From Kocuria rosea subsp. polaris (GTDB taxonomy: Bacteria; Actinomycetota; Actinomycetes; Actinomycetales; Micrococcaceae), in assembly GCA_023896275.1 (NCBI GenBank), contig MLDA01000024.1, forward strand, positions 1 through 47,667: a stretch of 47,667 nt of DNA. The letters are read 5' to 3'. Positions 13,384 to 21,619 of the stretch are shown piece after piece. The notes under the pieces were generated by a model. It worked only from the letters and a program-made list of their open reading frames with translations. It had not been told where the DNA came from and did not search any database. How positions within the stretch are numbered: the stretch's first letter is position 1; each line of letters starts with the position of its first letter. A program made the position numbers and the translations under genes.

Positions 13384-16300
13384 ATGTCTTCCGAGCCCCC
13401 TGTTCATCCCTGCCAGTTTCCCCGCGCCGACGCCGCCCCCGAGGCGCGTACGCTCGTCGAGATCTTCCAGCGCTCCGTCGAGACCTGGCCCGACGCGCTC
13501 GCCCTCGACGACGGTGACACCGCGCTGACGTACGCCGAGCTCGCCGAGGAGGTCCGCCGCAAGGCCCTGGCGCTGCACCAGGCGGGGCTCGGGACGGGCG
13601 ACCGGATCGGCGTCCGGATCCCCTCGGGCACGCGCGAGCTCTACATTTCGATCCTGGCGACCCTGACGCTCGGGGCGGCCTACGTCCCGGTCGACGCCGA
13701 CGACCCGGACGAGCGGGCCCGCCTCGTCTTCACCGAAGCGCAGGTCGCGGGAATCCTGCGCGGCGGCGGCGACGTCGTCGTCTCCAAGGACCGGCCGTCC
13801 CCCTACCCCTCCCCGCGGGCGGCCGCTGCCGGCGACGACGCGTGGATCATCTTCACCTCCGGCTCCACCGGCACCCCCAAGGGCGTGGCGGTCTCGCAGC
13901 GCTCCGCAGCGGCCTTCGTCGATGCCGAGGCCCGCATGTTCCTCCAAGACGAGCCGCTTGGCCCGGGCGACCGCGTGCTCGCCGGCCTCTCGGTCGCGTT
14001 CGACGCCTCGTGTGAGGAAATGTGGCTCGCGTGGCGCCACGGCGCGTGCCTCGTTCCCGCGCCCCGCGCCCTCGTGCGCTCCGGTGTCGATCTGGGACCG
14101 TGGCTGACCTCGCGCGGGATCACCGCCGTCTCGACCGTGCCGACGCTCGCGGCGATCTGGCCCGCCGAGGCGCTGGAGAACGTGCGGCTGCTGATCTTCG
14201 GCGGCGAGGCCTGCCCGCCCGAGCTCGCCGCCCGCCTGTCGACACCCGAGCGCGAGCTCTGGAACACGTATGGGCCCACGGAAGCGACCGTCGTCGCGTG
14301 CGGCGCGCTCCTGGACGGCACCGACCCCGTGCGCATCGGCCTACCCCTCGACGGCTGGGACCTCGCGGTTGTCGACGCCGCAGGAATCCCGGTGGCCGAC
14401 GGCGAGACAGGCGAGCTCATCATCGGCGGCGTCGGCCTGGCCCGCTACCTCGATGCGGCGAAGGACGCCGAGAAGTACGCCCCGATGCCCACGCTCGGCT
14501 GGGAGCGCGCCTACCGCTCCGGCGACCTCGTCGTCAACGACCCGGCGGGGCTGATCTTCGTCGGCCGCGCCGACGAGCAGGTCAAGCTCGGCGGGCGACG
14601 AATTGAGCTCGGCGAGATCGACGCCGCGCTGCAGGCCCTGCCCGGCGTCTCCGGGGCTGCCGCCGCGGTCAAGACGACGGCGGCCGGGAACCAGCTGCTC
14701 ATCGGATACCTGGCCGCGCCCGCGGGTCACGACCTGGTCGCCGCCCGGGAGCACCTCGCCGTCGAACTGCCGGCGGCCCTGATCCCCCGCCTGGCCGTCG
14801 TCGAGACCCTGCCGACCAAGACGAGCGGCAAGGTGGACCGGGCCGCGCTGCCGTGGCCGCTCGCGCAGCTGAGCGTGAACGACGACGACGGGCTGCCGGA
14901 CCTGAGCGCGGACGCCCGGTTCATCGTCGACGCCTGGGCCGCCGTGCTCGGCGCCGAGCCGGCCGGCCTCGACGCAGACTTCTTCGCCGCCGGCGGCGGA
15001 TCGCTGACCGCCGCGCAGCTGGTCTCCCGCCTGCGCGTGCGGTACCCCTCGGTCACCGTCGGCGACCTCTACGAACACCCGCGGCTCGGAGCCCTGCTCG
15101 AGTCCCTCGGCGAAGGCACCACCGACGATGACGCCCCGCAGCGCACCGTGGCCCGGACCAGCCGGAGCGCCCAGGTCGTCCAGACACTCCTCGGCATCCC
15201 GCTGTTCGTCCTCGTCGGCCTGCGCTGGCTGACGTACCTGCTCATCGGCAACGGCATCGCCGACGCCCTGGGGATTTTCGCGTCCCCCGTCACGGTTCAC
15301 TGGTGGGCCATCGCGGCGCTGTGGCTCGTCTTCGTGAGCCCGCTCGGGCGCATGGGCCTCTCCGTCGTCGCCGCCCGGACGCTGCTGCGCGGACTCACCC
15401 CTGGCGTCTACCCACGCTCGGGCAGCGTGCACCTGCGACTCTGGCTCGCCCAGCACATCGCCGACCTGATCGACCCGGTCTCCCTCATGAGCGCCCCCTG
15501 GGTGCCCCTGTACGCGCGGGCGCTCGGGGCGAAGGTCGGGCGCGACGCGACACTGCACTCGGTCCCGCCGGTCACCGGCATGCTCACCGTGGGCAAAGGC
15601 GCAAGCGTCGAGCCGGAAGTGGACCTCTCCGGCTACTGGATCGACGGCGACGACGTGCACGTCGGCGCCATCGTGATCGGCGCCCGCGCGAGTGTCGGGG
15701 CCCGCTCGACCCTCCTGCCCGGCACCAGGATCGGTGCCGGCACCGAGGTGCGCTCGGGATCCGCCGTCATCGGCACCACCCGCCCCGACTCGACCTACGC
15801 GGGTTCGCCCGCCAAACGCACCGGCAAGGCCAAACCCGCCTGGCCCGAGGCCAAACCGGCCGGCGGTGCGCTGGCGACCATCGGCTTCGGCGCCGCCTCG
15901 GCCGCGCTAGCGCTCGTGCCGTGGGTCTCGGTCTTGGGTGCGGCTCTGCTCGGGGCCTGGATGCTGCGCGGCGGCGATTCGCTCTCCGGCGACTGGCTGG
16001 CGCTGGCCGCGGTCGTACCCGCCGTCGCCCTCGCCTGGTTCCTCACCACCGCCGCGCTGATCGCGGTCACGGTGCGCGCCCTCGGCATCGGCCTGCGCGC
16101 CGGGTGGCACCCCGTGCGCAGCCGGATCGGCTGGCAGGTCTGGGCCACCGAGCGCCTGCTCGACGTGGCCCGCGACCTGCTCTTCCCCCTCTACGCATCG
16201 CTCTTCACTCCCGTCTGGCTCCGCCTGCTCGGTGCCAAGGTCGGCCGGAACGTCGAGGCGTCGACCGTCCTGCTCGTGCCGAAGATGACGACGATCGCCT

Positions 16301-17319
16301 CCGGCGCGTTCCTCGCCGACGACACGATGGTGGCCTCCTACGAACTCGGCGGCGGGTGGATGCACGTCGGCCCCGCCAAGATCGGCAAGCGGGCCTTCCT
16401 CGGCAACTCCGGCATCGCTGCCGCCGGCCGCCGCGTGCCCAAGCGCGGGCTCGTCGCGGTCCTCTCGGCGACGCCGCCCAAGGCCAAAGCCGGGTCGTCC
16501 TGGCTCGGCAGCCCGCCCGTGAGGCTGCGCCGCGTCGAACAGGATCTCGACGAGTCGCGCACGTTCCTGCCGCCGCTGCGTCTCAAGGTCGCCCGCGCCG
16601 CGTGGGAGCTCTGCCGCTTCGTCCCGGTCGTGGTGACCGTGGGCATCGCCGCCGGCGTGCTCGCAGGCCTCGACTGGCTCTCCGGCGCGTGGGGGCCAGT
16701 GGCGGCCGGCGCGGTCAGCGGGGCGGTCATGCTCGCGGCCGGAGCCGTCGCCGCCGTCGTCTCCATCGTCGCCAAGTGGGTGCTCGTCGGCCCGATCCGC
16801 GCGGGCCGACACGCCCTGTGGACGTCGTTCATCTGGCGCAACGAGGTCGTCGACACGTTCGTCGAAATGGTCTGCGCCCCCTGGTTCGCGCGCGCCGCAT
16901 CCGGCACCCCGGCGCTCGTCTGGTTCCTGCGCGGCCTCGGTGCCCGCATCGGCCACGGTGTCTGGTGCGAGAGCTACTGGCTGCCCGAGGCCGACCTCGT
17001 GCGCCTGGGTGACTCCTCGACCGTCAACCGCGGCTGTGTCGTCCAGACACACCTCTTCCACGACCGGGTCATGGCCATCGACTCCGTTGTGCTGGGCCGC
17101 GGCGCCACGCTGGGTCCCAACGGCGTGATCCTGCCGGCGGCCTCGATCGGCGACGGCGCCACGGTGGGCCCGGTCTCGCTCGTCATGCGCGGCGAGGACA
17201 TCATGGGCTCGACCTCATGGATGGGCAACCCGGTCACCCCGTGGCGGCGGCCCGCGTCCGCCGTCATCGTGCGCGACGACGACGGCGCCGGCGAGCCACT
17301 CGTGCCCGCGAACACGTAG
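13384..17319 (+). CDS. Pls/PosA-type membrane nonribosomal peptide synthetase (epsilon-poly-lysine synthetase-like)
   Basis: A 1311-residue protein. An adenylation domain (about 20-490) has the ATP motif FTSGSTGTPKG beginning near 157, YGPTE from Tyr296, YRSGDLV, and the lysine-bearing TKTSGKVDRAAL. A carrier domain follows, with its phosphopantetheine serine at Ser540 (GGGSLTA). The remainder has about six membrane helices in three pairs (about 597-620 and 638-662, 832-862 and 874-900, 1079-1101 and 1107-1140). Each pair is followed by a soluble domain with hexapeptide-like repeats. There is no thioesterase and no classical condensation domain. This is the layout known for the Streptomyces epsilon-poly-L-lysine synthetase Pls, which is of nearly the same length. 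It probably links one basic amino acid into an isopeptide homopolymer at the membrane; the substrate is unknown. The start ATG has only a weak ribosome site (AGAAAG). M1 peptidase and phosphopantetheinyl transferase genes follow directly. Confidence 0.88.
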   Translation: MSSEPPVHPCQFPRADAAPEARTLVEIFQRSVETWPDALALDDGDTALTYAELAEEVRRKALALHQAGLGTGDRIGVRIPSGTRELYISILATLTLGAAYVPVDADDPDERARLVFTEAQVAGILRGGGDVVVSKDRPSPYPSPRAAAAGDDAWIIFTSGSTGTPKGVAVSQRSAAAFVDAEARMFLQDEPLGPGDRVLAGLSVAFDASCEEMWLAWRHGACLVPAPRALVRSGVDLGPWLTSRGITAVSTVPTLAAIWPAEALENVRLLIFGGEACPPELAARLSTPERELWNTYGPTEATVVACGALLDGTDPVRIGLPLDGWDLAVVDAAGIPVADGETGELIIGGVGLARYLDAAKDAEKYAPMPTLGWERAYRSGDLVVNDPAGLIFVGRADEQVKLGGRRIELGEIDAALQALPGVSGAAAAVKTTAAGNQLLIGYLAAPAGHDLVAAREHLAVELPAALIPRLAVVETLPTKTSGKVDRAALPWPLAQLSVNDDDGLPDLSADARFIVDAWAAVLGAEPAGLDADFFAAGGGSLTAAQLVSRLRVRYPSVTVGDLYEHPRLGALLESLGEGTTDDDAPQRTVARTSRSAQVVQTLLGIPLFVLVGLRWLTYLLIGNGIADALGIFASPVTVHWWAIAALWLVFVSPLGRMGLSVVAARTLLRGLTPGVYPRSGSVHLRLWLAQHIADLIDPVSLMSAPWVPLYARALGAKVGRDATLHSVPPVTGMLTVGKGASVEPEVDLSGYWIDGDDVHVGAIVIGARASVGARSTLLPGTRIGAGTEVRSGSAVIGTTRPDSTYAGSPAKRTGKAKPAWPEAKPAGGALATIGFGAASAALALVPWVSVLGAALLGAWMLRGGDSLSGDWLALAAVVPAVALAWFLTTAALIAVTVRALGIGLRAGWHPVRSRIGWQVWATERLLDVARDLLFPLYASLFTPVWLRLLGAKVGRNVEASTVLLVPKMTTIASGAFLADDTMVASYELGGGWMHVGPAKIGKRAFLGNSGIAAAGRRVPKRGLVAVLSATPPKAKAGSSWLGSPPVRLRRVEQDLDESRTFLPPLRLKVARAAWELCRFVPVVVTVGIAAGVLAGLDWLSGAWGPVAAGAVSGAVMLAAGAVAAVVSIVAKWVLVGPIRAGRHALWTSFIWRNEVVDTFVEMVCAPWFARAASGTPALVWFLRGLGARIGHGVWCESYWLPEADLVRLGDSSTVNRGCVVQTHLFHDRVMAIDSVVLGRGATLGPNGVILPAASIGDGATVGPVSLVMRGEDIMGSTSWMGNPVTPWRRPASAVIVRDDDGAGEPLVPANT

Positions 17320-17330
17320 GGTTGACTCCT

Positions 17331-18698
17331 ATGAGCACGCCGACAGCCCCCGTCTTGCCGGACCCCTACCTGCCCGAGAACGGCAGCGACGGCTACCGGG
17401 TCGAGCACTACGATCTCGACCTCGAGTGCAAGCTCGGCGGCAACCACCTCGCGGGCACCGCGACCATCACCGCGACGGCGGCGCGCGCGCTCGCGAAGAT
17501 CGAGTTCGACCTAGCCGGGCTCAAGGTGCTCAAGACCTCCGTGAACGGCAAGAAGGCCGCCTTCAAGATGCGCGGGGACCGCTTGGTGGTTTCCCCCGCC
17601 ACTCGTGTACCGGCCGGCGAGCTCTTCACCGCGGCGATCCGCTACGCCGGCAGCCCGGGCCCACGCGACGGGGCCTGGGGCGAGGTCGGCTGGGAAGAGC
17701 TCGACGACGGCGTGCTCGTCGCCGGCCAGCCCAACGGGGCGGCCACCTGGTTCCCGTGCAACGACCACCCCAGCCAGAAGGCGACGTACCGGATCGCCGT
17801 CGCGACGGACGCCGACTACCGTGCCGTGTGCAACGGCGAGCTCGTCGACCACACGCGCAAGGCGAGCCGAGAGCGCTGGGTGTACGAGGTGCGTGAGCCC
17901 ATGGCCACCTACCTGGCGACCCTGCAGATCGGCCGCTACGAGCGCTGGGTCATCCCCGCGGACGGCGCCGGCATCGGCGGCCGGCACGCGGCCGCCGTCG
18001 TCCTGCCCGCGCAGATCCTGCTGGCGCCGGCCGAGCTGAAGGCGAAAGCGGAGGCCGCGTTCGCCGACCAGCCGCGGATGATCACGACGTTCAGCGAGGC
18101 GTTCGGACCGTACCCGTTCGACGCGTACGCGGCGGTCGTGACGGAAGACGAGCTCGAGATCCCGCTCGAGGCCCACGGGCTCTCGATCTTCGGGCGCAAC
18201 CACCTGGCGCCCGGCTGGGAGCAGCAGCGGCTCATCGCCCACGAGCTCTCCCACCAGTGGTTCGGCAACTCGCTGACCGCCGCGAGGCTGCAGGACATCT
18301 GGATGCACGAGGGCTTCGCGTGCTACGCGGAGTGGCTGTGGTCCGAGGCTGCGGGGCAAGGCACGGTCAACGAGCGCGCCCGCGCCGCCTACGCGGGACT
18401 GGCGAAGAAGCCGCAGGACGTACGAATCGGCGAGCCCGGGCCGGGGAACATGTTCGACGACCGCGTCTACAAGCGCGGGGCACTGACCGTGCACGCGGTG
18501 CGGTTGTGGCTCGGGGACACCGCGTTCTTCGCGATGCTGCGCGCGTGGACGCAGGCGAACCGGCACGGCCACGTCGACTACCCGCGCTTCATCGCGCACG
18601 TCGACCAGGCCGCCGGTCACGCGGACGGCGCCGAGGAATTGATGCGCCCGTGGCTGTTCGCCACCGCGCTGCCGCCGTTCCCTCTCAGCCGCGCGTAG
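17331..18698 (+). CDS. M1 family zinc aminopeptidase
   Basis: Zinc metallopeptidase of 455 residues, shorter than the 850-residue PepN type and close to the compact M1 proteins. Zinc ligands are H304 and H308 in HELSH and E327 in WMHEGF, the HEXXH-x18-E pattern. The usual GAMEN exopeptidase motif is replaced by a PLEAHG-like sequence that keeps the glutamate. There is no signal peptide or membrane helix, so it should be cytosolic. It begins 11 bases after the synthetase stop. No clear ribosome site is present; TAGGGT lies eight bases upstream. By analogy with poly-lysine-degrading aminopeptidases (from memory, M1-like, encoded near pls in Streptomyces albulus) it may trim or degrade the polymer. 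A general peptidase role is the alternative. Its 3' end overlaps the convergent gene by 14 bases. Confidence 0.9.
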   Translation: MSTPTAPVLPDPYLPENGSDGYRVEHYDLDLECKLGGNHLAGTATITATAARALAKIEFDLAGLKVLKTSVNGKKAAFKMRGDRLVVSPATRVPAGELFTAAIRYAGSPGPRDGAWGEVGWEELDDGVLVAGQPNGAATWFPCNDHPSQKATYRIAVATDADYRAVCNGELVDHTRKASRERWVYEVREPMATYLATLQIGRYERWVIPADGAGIGGRHAAAVVLPAQILLAPAELKAKAEAAFADQPRMITTFSEAFGPYPFDAYAAVVTEDELEIPLEAHGLSIFGRNHLAPGWEQQRLIAHELSHQWFGNSLTAARLQDIWMHEGFACYAEWLWSEAAGQGTVNERARAAYAGLAKKPQDVRIGEPGPGNMFDDRVYKRGALTVHAVRLWLGDTAFFAMLRAWTQANRHGHVDYPRFIAHVDQAAGHADGAEELMRPWLFATALPPFPLSRA

Positions 18699-19446
18699 GC
18701 GCCTGCAGCACGACGGCGGCGCGCAGCTGCGGGAGCGCGGCGCTCTCGGCCTCCGTGCCGGCCACCACGATCTTCACGCCGAGCGTGGACAGGGCCCCGG
18801 CCCATTCCCCGACCGTGCCCGGGGCGGGATCGAGCTCGTCGGCGAGCCGCGCGGGCTCGGCTTCGGCCGCGGAGCCCGTATGGCCCGGGCCGGGCACGAT
18901 CCCGTGTCCACTGGCCTTGCCGCGGGCCTCGATCACGGCCCACCGGCGCGCGGCCTCGCGGGCGCGCAGCTTCTCGGGCAGCAGCCGCAGCGTCTGCTCC
19001 TGACGCGCGTCGAAGATCCCGATCCACTCATCGATGGGCGCGCAGACGTCGACGCCGAGCTCCGATTCAGCCGGCCCCGTCCCGACGAGCAGCCACCCGC
19101 TCTCCCCCGCGGCGCCGCCCGGGACGTCGCCGCGCGAGTAACTCAGGCTGAGCGCGAGCTTCTCGCCACCGACGGCGGCCTCGGGCCGGCCGTGTGCCGC
19201 GCTGCCGCACTTCGGGCACTGCCCGGAGAGGACGACCCGGCCCGGGTCGCTCATGACCTCGCGGACGCCCAGGTGCGCGGCCACGGCGAAACGCACGCCG
19301 AGCCGGCCCGCGAGAAAACGACGGCGGGGGACGCCGTCGTCGTACGCCGCGGCGCGCTCGCGTTCGGCGGGTGTGAGCCACGACTCGGGCAGCTGCGCGG
19401 CGAACGAGTATGGGACGGCGATGAGCGTGACGGGCGGGTGCGGCAC
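18685..19446 (-). CDS. Sfp-type 4'-phosphopantetheinyl transferase
   Basis: Transfers phosphopantetheine from coenzyme A to carrier-domain serines, the activation that the adjacent synthetase needs at Ser540. The protein is about 253 residues. Family motifs are LSYSRGD (about 102-108), the magnesium motif GVDV (131-134) and a W-x3-EA-x2-K-A motif, WAVIEARGKA (Trp169, Glu173, Lys177). A CPKCG pair with HGRP just before the core matches actinobacterial members. The start chosen is GTG at 19444-19446 with AGGAGG three bases before it; a TTG at 19464 lies in frame but has no ribosome site. The gene converges on the peptidase gene with a 14-base overlap. Holo-ACP synthase (AcpS) is excluded by length. 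Confidence 0.85.
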   Translation of the reverse strand: MPHPPVTLIAVPYSFAAQLPESWLTPAERERAAAYDDGVPRRRFLAGRLGVRFAVAAHLGVREVMSDPGRVVLSGQCPKCGSAAHGRPEAAVGGEKLALSLSYSRGDVPGGAAGESGWLLVGTGPAESELGVDVCAPIDEWIGIFDARQEQTLRLLPEKLRAREAARRWAVIEARGKASGHGIVPGPGHTGSAAEAEPARLADELDPAPGTVGEWAGALSTLGVKIVVAGTEAESAALPQLRAAVVLQAPTRG

Positions 19447-19507
19447 GTGCCTCCTTGGGGTCAACCGGGGTCTTCCCCCGCTTCACCGGCTATTCACGGT
19501 GCACCCC

Positions 19508-19513
19508 TAGTCT
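19508..19513 (+). promoter_or_regulatory. -10 box of possibly leaderless ppk2
   Basis: TAGTCT followed by seven bases and ATG. No Shine-Dalgarno sequence lies before the ATG. It lies within the 74-base spacer between two divergent genes. Confidence 0.4.
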
Positions 19514-19520
19514 TGCACTC

Positions 19521-20417
19521 ATGCGAGAAGATCAGCTGCTCATCGACCCAGCGCTGCACGGCTACACCGTCCTCGACGACGACGATGACGACCCCGTCCT
19601 GCTCCGCGCGGACGGCTCTCCCGTTCAGACATGGCGCGAGGACTACCCCTACGACGCGCGGCTGGAGCGGCAGAAGTACGAGACCGAGAAGCGCGCCCTG
19701 CAGATCGAGCTGCTGAAGCTCCAGAAGTGGGTCAAGGCGTCCGGGCGGCGGCTCGTGATCGTGTTCGAGGGGCGGGATGCCGCCGGCAAGGGCGGGACCA
19801 TCAAGCGCTTCGCCGAGCACCTGAACCCGCGGGGCGCGCACGTCGTGGCGCTCGAGAAGCCGACCGAGCGCGAGTCCACGCAGTGGTACTTCCAGCGCTA
19901 CGTCCAGCACTTCCCGGCGGCCGGGGACATCGTGATGTTCGACCGTTCCTGGTACAACCGGGCGGGCGTCGAGCGCGTCATGGGTTTCTGCACGGAGGCC
20001 GAGCACGACCGGTTCATCGCCCACGCCCCGGCCTTCGAGAAGCTGCTCGTCGATGACGGGATCGACCTGGTGAAGTTCTGGTTCTCCGTCTCGCGCGCGG
20101 AGCAGCTCACCCGGTTCACGATCCGCCAGATCGACCCGGTGCGGCAGTGGAAGCTCTCCCCCATGGACTTGGCATCGCTGGACAAGTGGGACGCCTACAC
20201 ACGCGCGAAGGAGGAGATGTTCCAGCAGACGGACACGGCGTGGGCACCCTGGACCGTGGTGCGATCGAACGACAAGAAGCGGGCACGGCTGAACGCGATG
20301 CGCTACGTGCTCAGCCTCTTCGACTACGCCGGCAAGGACTACGGCCTGGTCGGGTTCCCGGACCCGCTGATCGTCGGCCCGGCGGCCGCCGTCGTCGGCG
20401 AGGGCCAGGAGTTCTGA
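19521..20417 (+). CDS. ppk2: Polyphosphate kinase 2
   Basis: Single-domain PPK2 of 298 residues that interconverts nucleoside diphosphates and triphosphates with polyphosphate. The Walker A motif GRDAAGKGGT is at 84-93 and the Walker B/lid sequence FDRSWYNRAGVE at about 140-151. Both Walker aspartates are present, and the length fits class I, which mostly makes ATP from ADP. An acidic run of six Asp residues lies at 19-24. It is divergent from the phosphopantetheinyl transferase. An energy link to the ATP-consuming synthetase nearby is possible but unproven. Its stop lies four bases from the stop of the convergent YbaK-like gene. Confidence 0.94.
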   Translation: MREDQLLIDPALHGYTVLDDDDDDPVLLRADGSPVQTWREDYPYDARLERQKYETEKRALQIELLKLQKWVKASGRRLVIVFEGRDAAGKGGTIKRFAEHLNPRGAHVVALEKPTERESTQWYFQRYVQHFPAAGDIVMFDRSWYNRAGVERVMGFCTEAEHDRFIAHAPAFEKLLVDDGIDLVKFWFSVSRAEQLTRFTIRQIDPVRQWKLSPMDLASLDKWDAYTRAKEEMFQQTDTAWAPWTVVRSNDKKRARLNAMRYVLSLFDYAGKDYGLVGFPDPLIVGPAAAVVGEGQEF

Positions 20418-20421
20418 GCCG

Positions 20422-20892
20422 CTAGGCGGTGTCGGAAATGTCGGCGAGCCTCGCGCCGAAGAGCCGCACGACGTCGTCGGCGGCGACGGTCAAGCCCGCG
20501 CCGTGTGCTCCGGCGCCGAGAGAGATCGTGCGTCCGGCGATATTCGCGTCGGCGATAACCTCGAGCGGGCGCAGGGTGCCGAACGGGGTGATCGTGCCGC
20601 GCTCGTAGCCGGTGACGCGCTGGGCCTCGTCCGCGTCCGGCATCGAGAGCCGGTTGGTGCCGAGCTCCGCCCGCAGCTTGGGCCAGGAGAACCTGCGGTC
20701 GCCGCCGACGAGCACGAGCAGGTGCTCATCGGCGGCGCGGCGCACAACAAGAGTCTTGATCAGGTCGCGGGGTTCGACGCCACGGGCCGCGGCGGCCTCC
20801 TCCAGGCTGCCCACGCGGCCGTGCCGGGTGAGCGTGAAGTCGATGCCAGCCGCGCGGGCGGCAGTGACGGCGGGGGTCTCGAGATCGCTCAT
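20422..20892 (-). CDS. YbaK/ProX-type aminoacyl-tRNA deacylase
   Basis: A 156-residue YbaK/EbsC-fold protein. Members hydrolyse mischarged tRNAs such as Cys-tRNA(Pro) or Ala-tRNA(Pro). Conserved features are LIKTLVVRR with the functional lysine (about 45), the glycine-rich VLVGGDRRF and the C-terminal ISLGAGAHGAGLTV. The ATG at 20890-20892 has TAGCCT six bases before it, so it may be leaderless, although AGGA between could act as a weak ribosome site. The substrate cannot be inferred. Confidence 0.88.
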   Translation of the reverse strand: MSDLETPAVTAARAAGIDFTLTRHGRVGSLEEAAAARGVEPRDLIKTLVVRRAADEHLLVLVGGDRRFSWPKLRAELGTNRLSMPDADEAQRVTGYERGTITPFGTLRPLEVIADANIAGRTISLGAGAHGAGLTVAADDVVRLFGARLADISDTA

Positions 20893-20898
20893 GGTCCT

Positions 20899-20904
20899 AG
20901 GCTA
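20899..20904 (-). promoter_or_regulatory. -10 box before the YbaK-like gene
   Basis: TAGCCT on the minus strand, six bases before the ATG. It overlaps the stop codon of the MerR-family gene, so the promoter would lie inside the end of that gene. Confidence 0.35.
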
Positions 20905-21525
20905 ACCTCCGGCGCCGTCCGTGCTGGCGGCGCGCGCGACGTGCTGGTGCGCTAGCCGGCGCATGGCCGCGATGACCGGTTCGTAGATGGCCGTGCCGAG
21001 CACGGAGTACTCGATGGCGGCACCGCGATCAACCGTGGGGACCTCAGCGACGTCGAACTCCGCGATGGCGCGGACGTGCCGCGCATAGACGCGGGCGCGT
21101 TCGTCGCTGATCCCGAGCCCGACCGACTCCGCGGCTTCCAACGCGTCCTCGAGCTGCGCCATGGCCGTGGAGCCCGGGTCAATGTTCGTCCCGATCTCGC
21201 GCGCGACGCCGGCGGCCCGCGGATAGGGGCCAGACCTGGCCGCGTCGACGGCCGGCGGCAGCGCCGCGATCGCGCGTCCCAGCGAGGCGACAAGGTCGCC
21301 CTCCGGCGCGTCGATCAAGGCGACGATGGTGCGCACGCTGGCCAGCGGCAGCCCCGCAGTGTCCCGCAGTGCGCGGATGAGCGCGAGACGCCGCACGTGG
21401 TCCTCACCGTAGTCCGACAACTTGGCGCCCACCGGCCGGCCAGCTGGCAGCAGGCCCTCCCGCAAGTAGTACTTCACCGTCGCCAACGGCACGCCCGTCG
21501 TCTCAACAAGTTCCGAGATCCTCAT
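20902..21525 (-). CDS. MerR-family transcriptional regulator
   Basis: DNA-binding protein of 207 residues. The N-terminal MerR winged helix (about 1-70) begins MRISELVETTGVPLATVKYY, followed by the wing with LSDYGEDHVRRLALIRALRD. A helical region and a C-terminal effector domain of about 100 residues without recognised motif follow. It lacks the cysteine pattern of metal sensors. ATG at 21523-21525 has AGGGG five bases upstream. The gene is divergent from a small membrane protein gene. Two perfect dyads between them are probable operators, so it likely controls itself and that neighbour. The signal is unknown. Confidence 0.88.
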   Translation of the reverse strand: MRISELVETTGVPLATVKYYLREGLLPAGRPVGAKLSDYGEDHVRRLALIRALRDTAGLPLASVRTIVALIDAPEGDLVASLGRAIAALPPAVDAARSGPYPRAAGVAREIGTNIDPGSTAMAQLEDALEAAESVGLGISDERARVYARHVRAIAEFDVAEVPTVDRGAAIEYSVLGTAIYEPVIAAMRRLAHQHVARAASTDGAGG

Positions 21526-21540
21526 CCGCACCCCTTGTCG

Positions 21541-21581
21541 TAGATACCAGCACTATCTATTGTGGATAGCAGAACTATCCA
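21541..21581. promoter_or_regulatory. Twin operator dyads between the MerR gene and the membrane protein gene
   Basis: Two related 19-base sites, 21541-21559 and 21563-21581, are set 22 bases apart. Each has perfect six-base inverted arms around a seven-base centre: TAGATA/TATCTA in the first and TGGATA/TATCCA in the second. The 22-base pitch is about two helical turns, putting both sites on the same face. The position in the divergent promoter region fits binding by the adjacent MerR-type regulator. Confidence 0.7.
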
Positions 21582-21619
21582 TGGTACTCGCGGTCGCTCT
21601 CCCTACGAAAGGCAACACG

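Noticed and set aside
12311-19446. Possible horizontally acquired island
   Set aside because: GC content and codon use look like the flanks and there are no integrase, repeats or tRNA at the ends.
21541-21581. CRISPR-like or satellite repeat
   Set aside because: Only two imperfect copies 22 bases apart in a divergent promoter, which fits operators much better.
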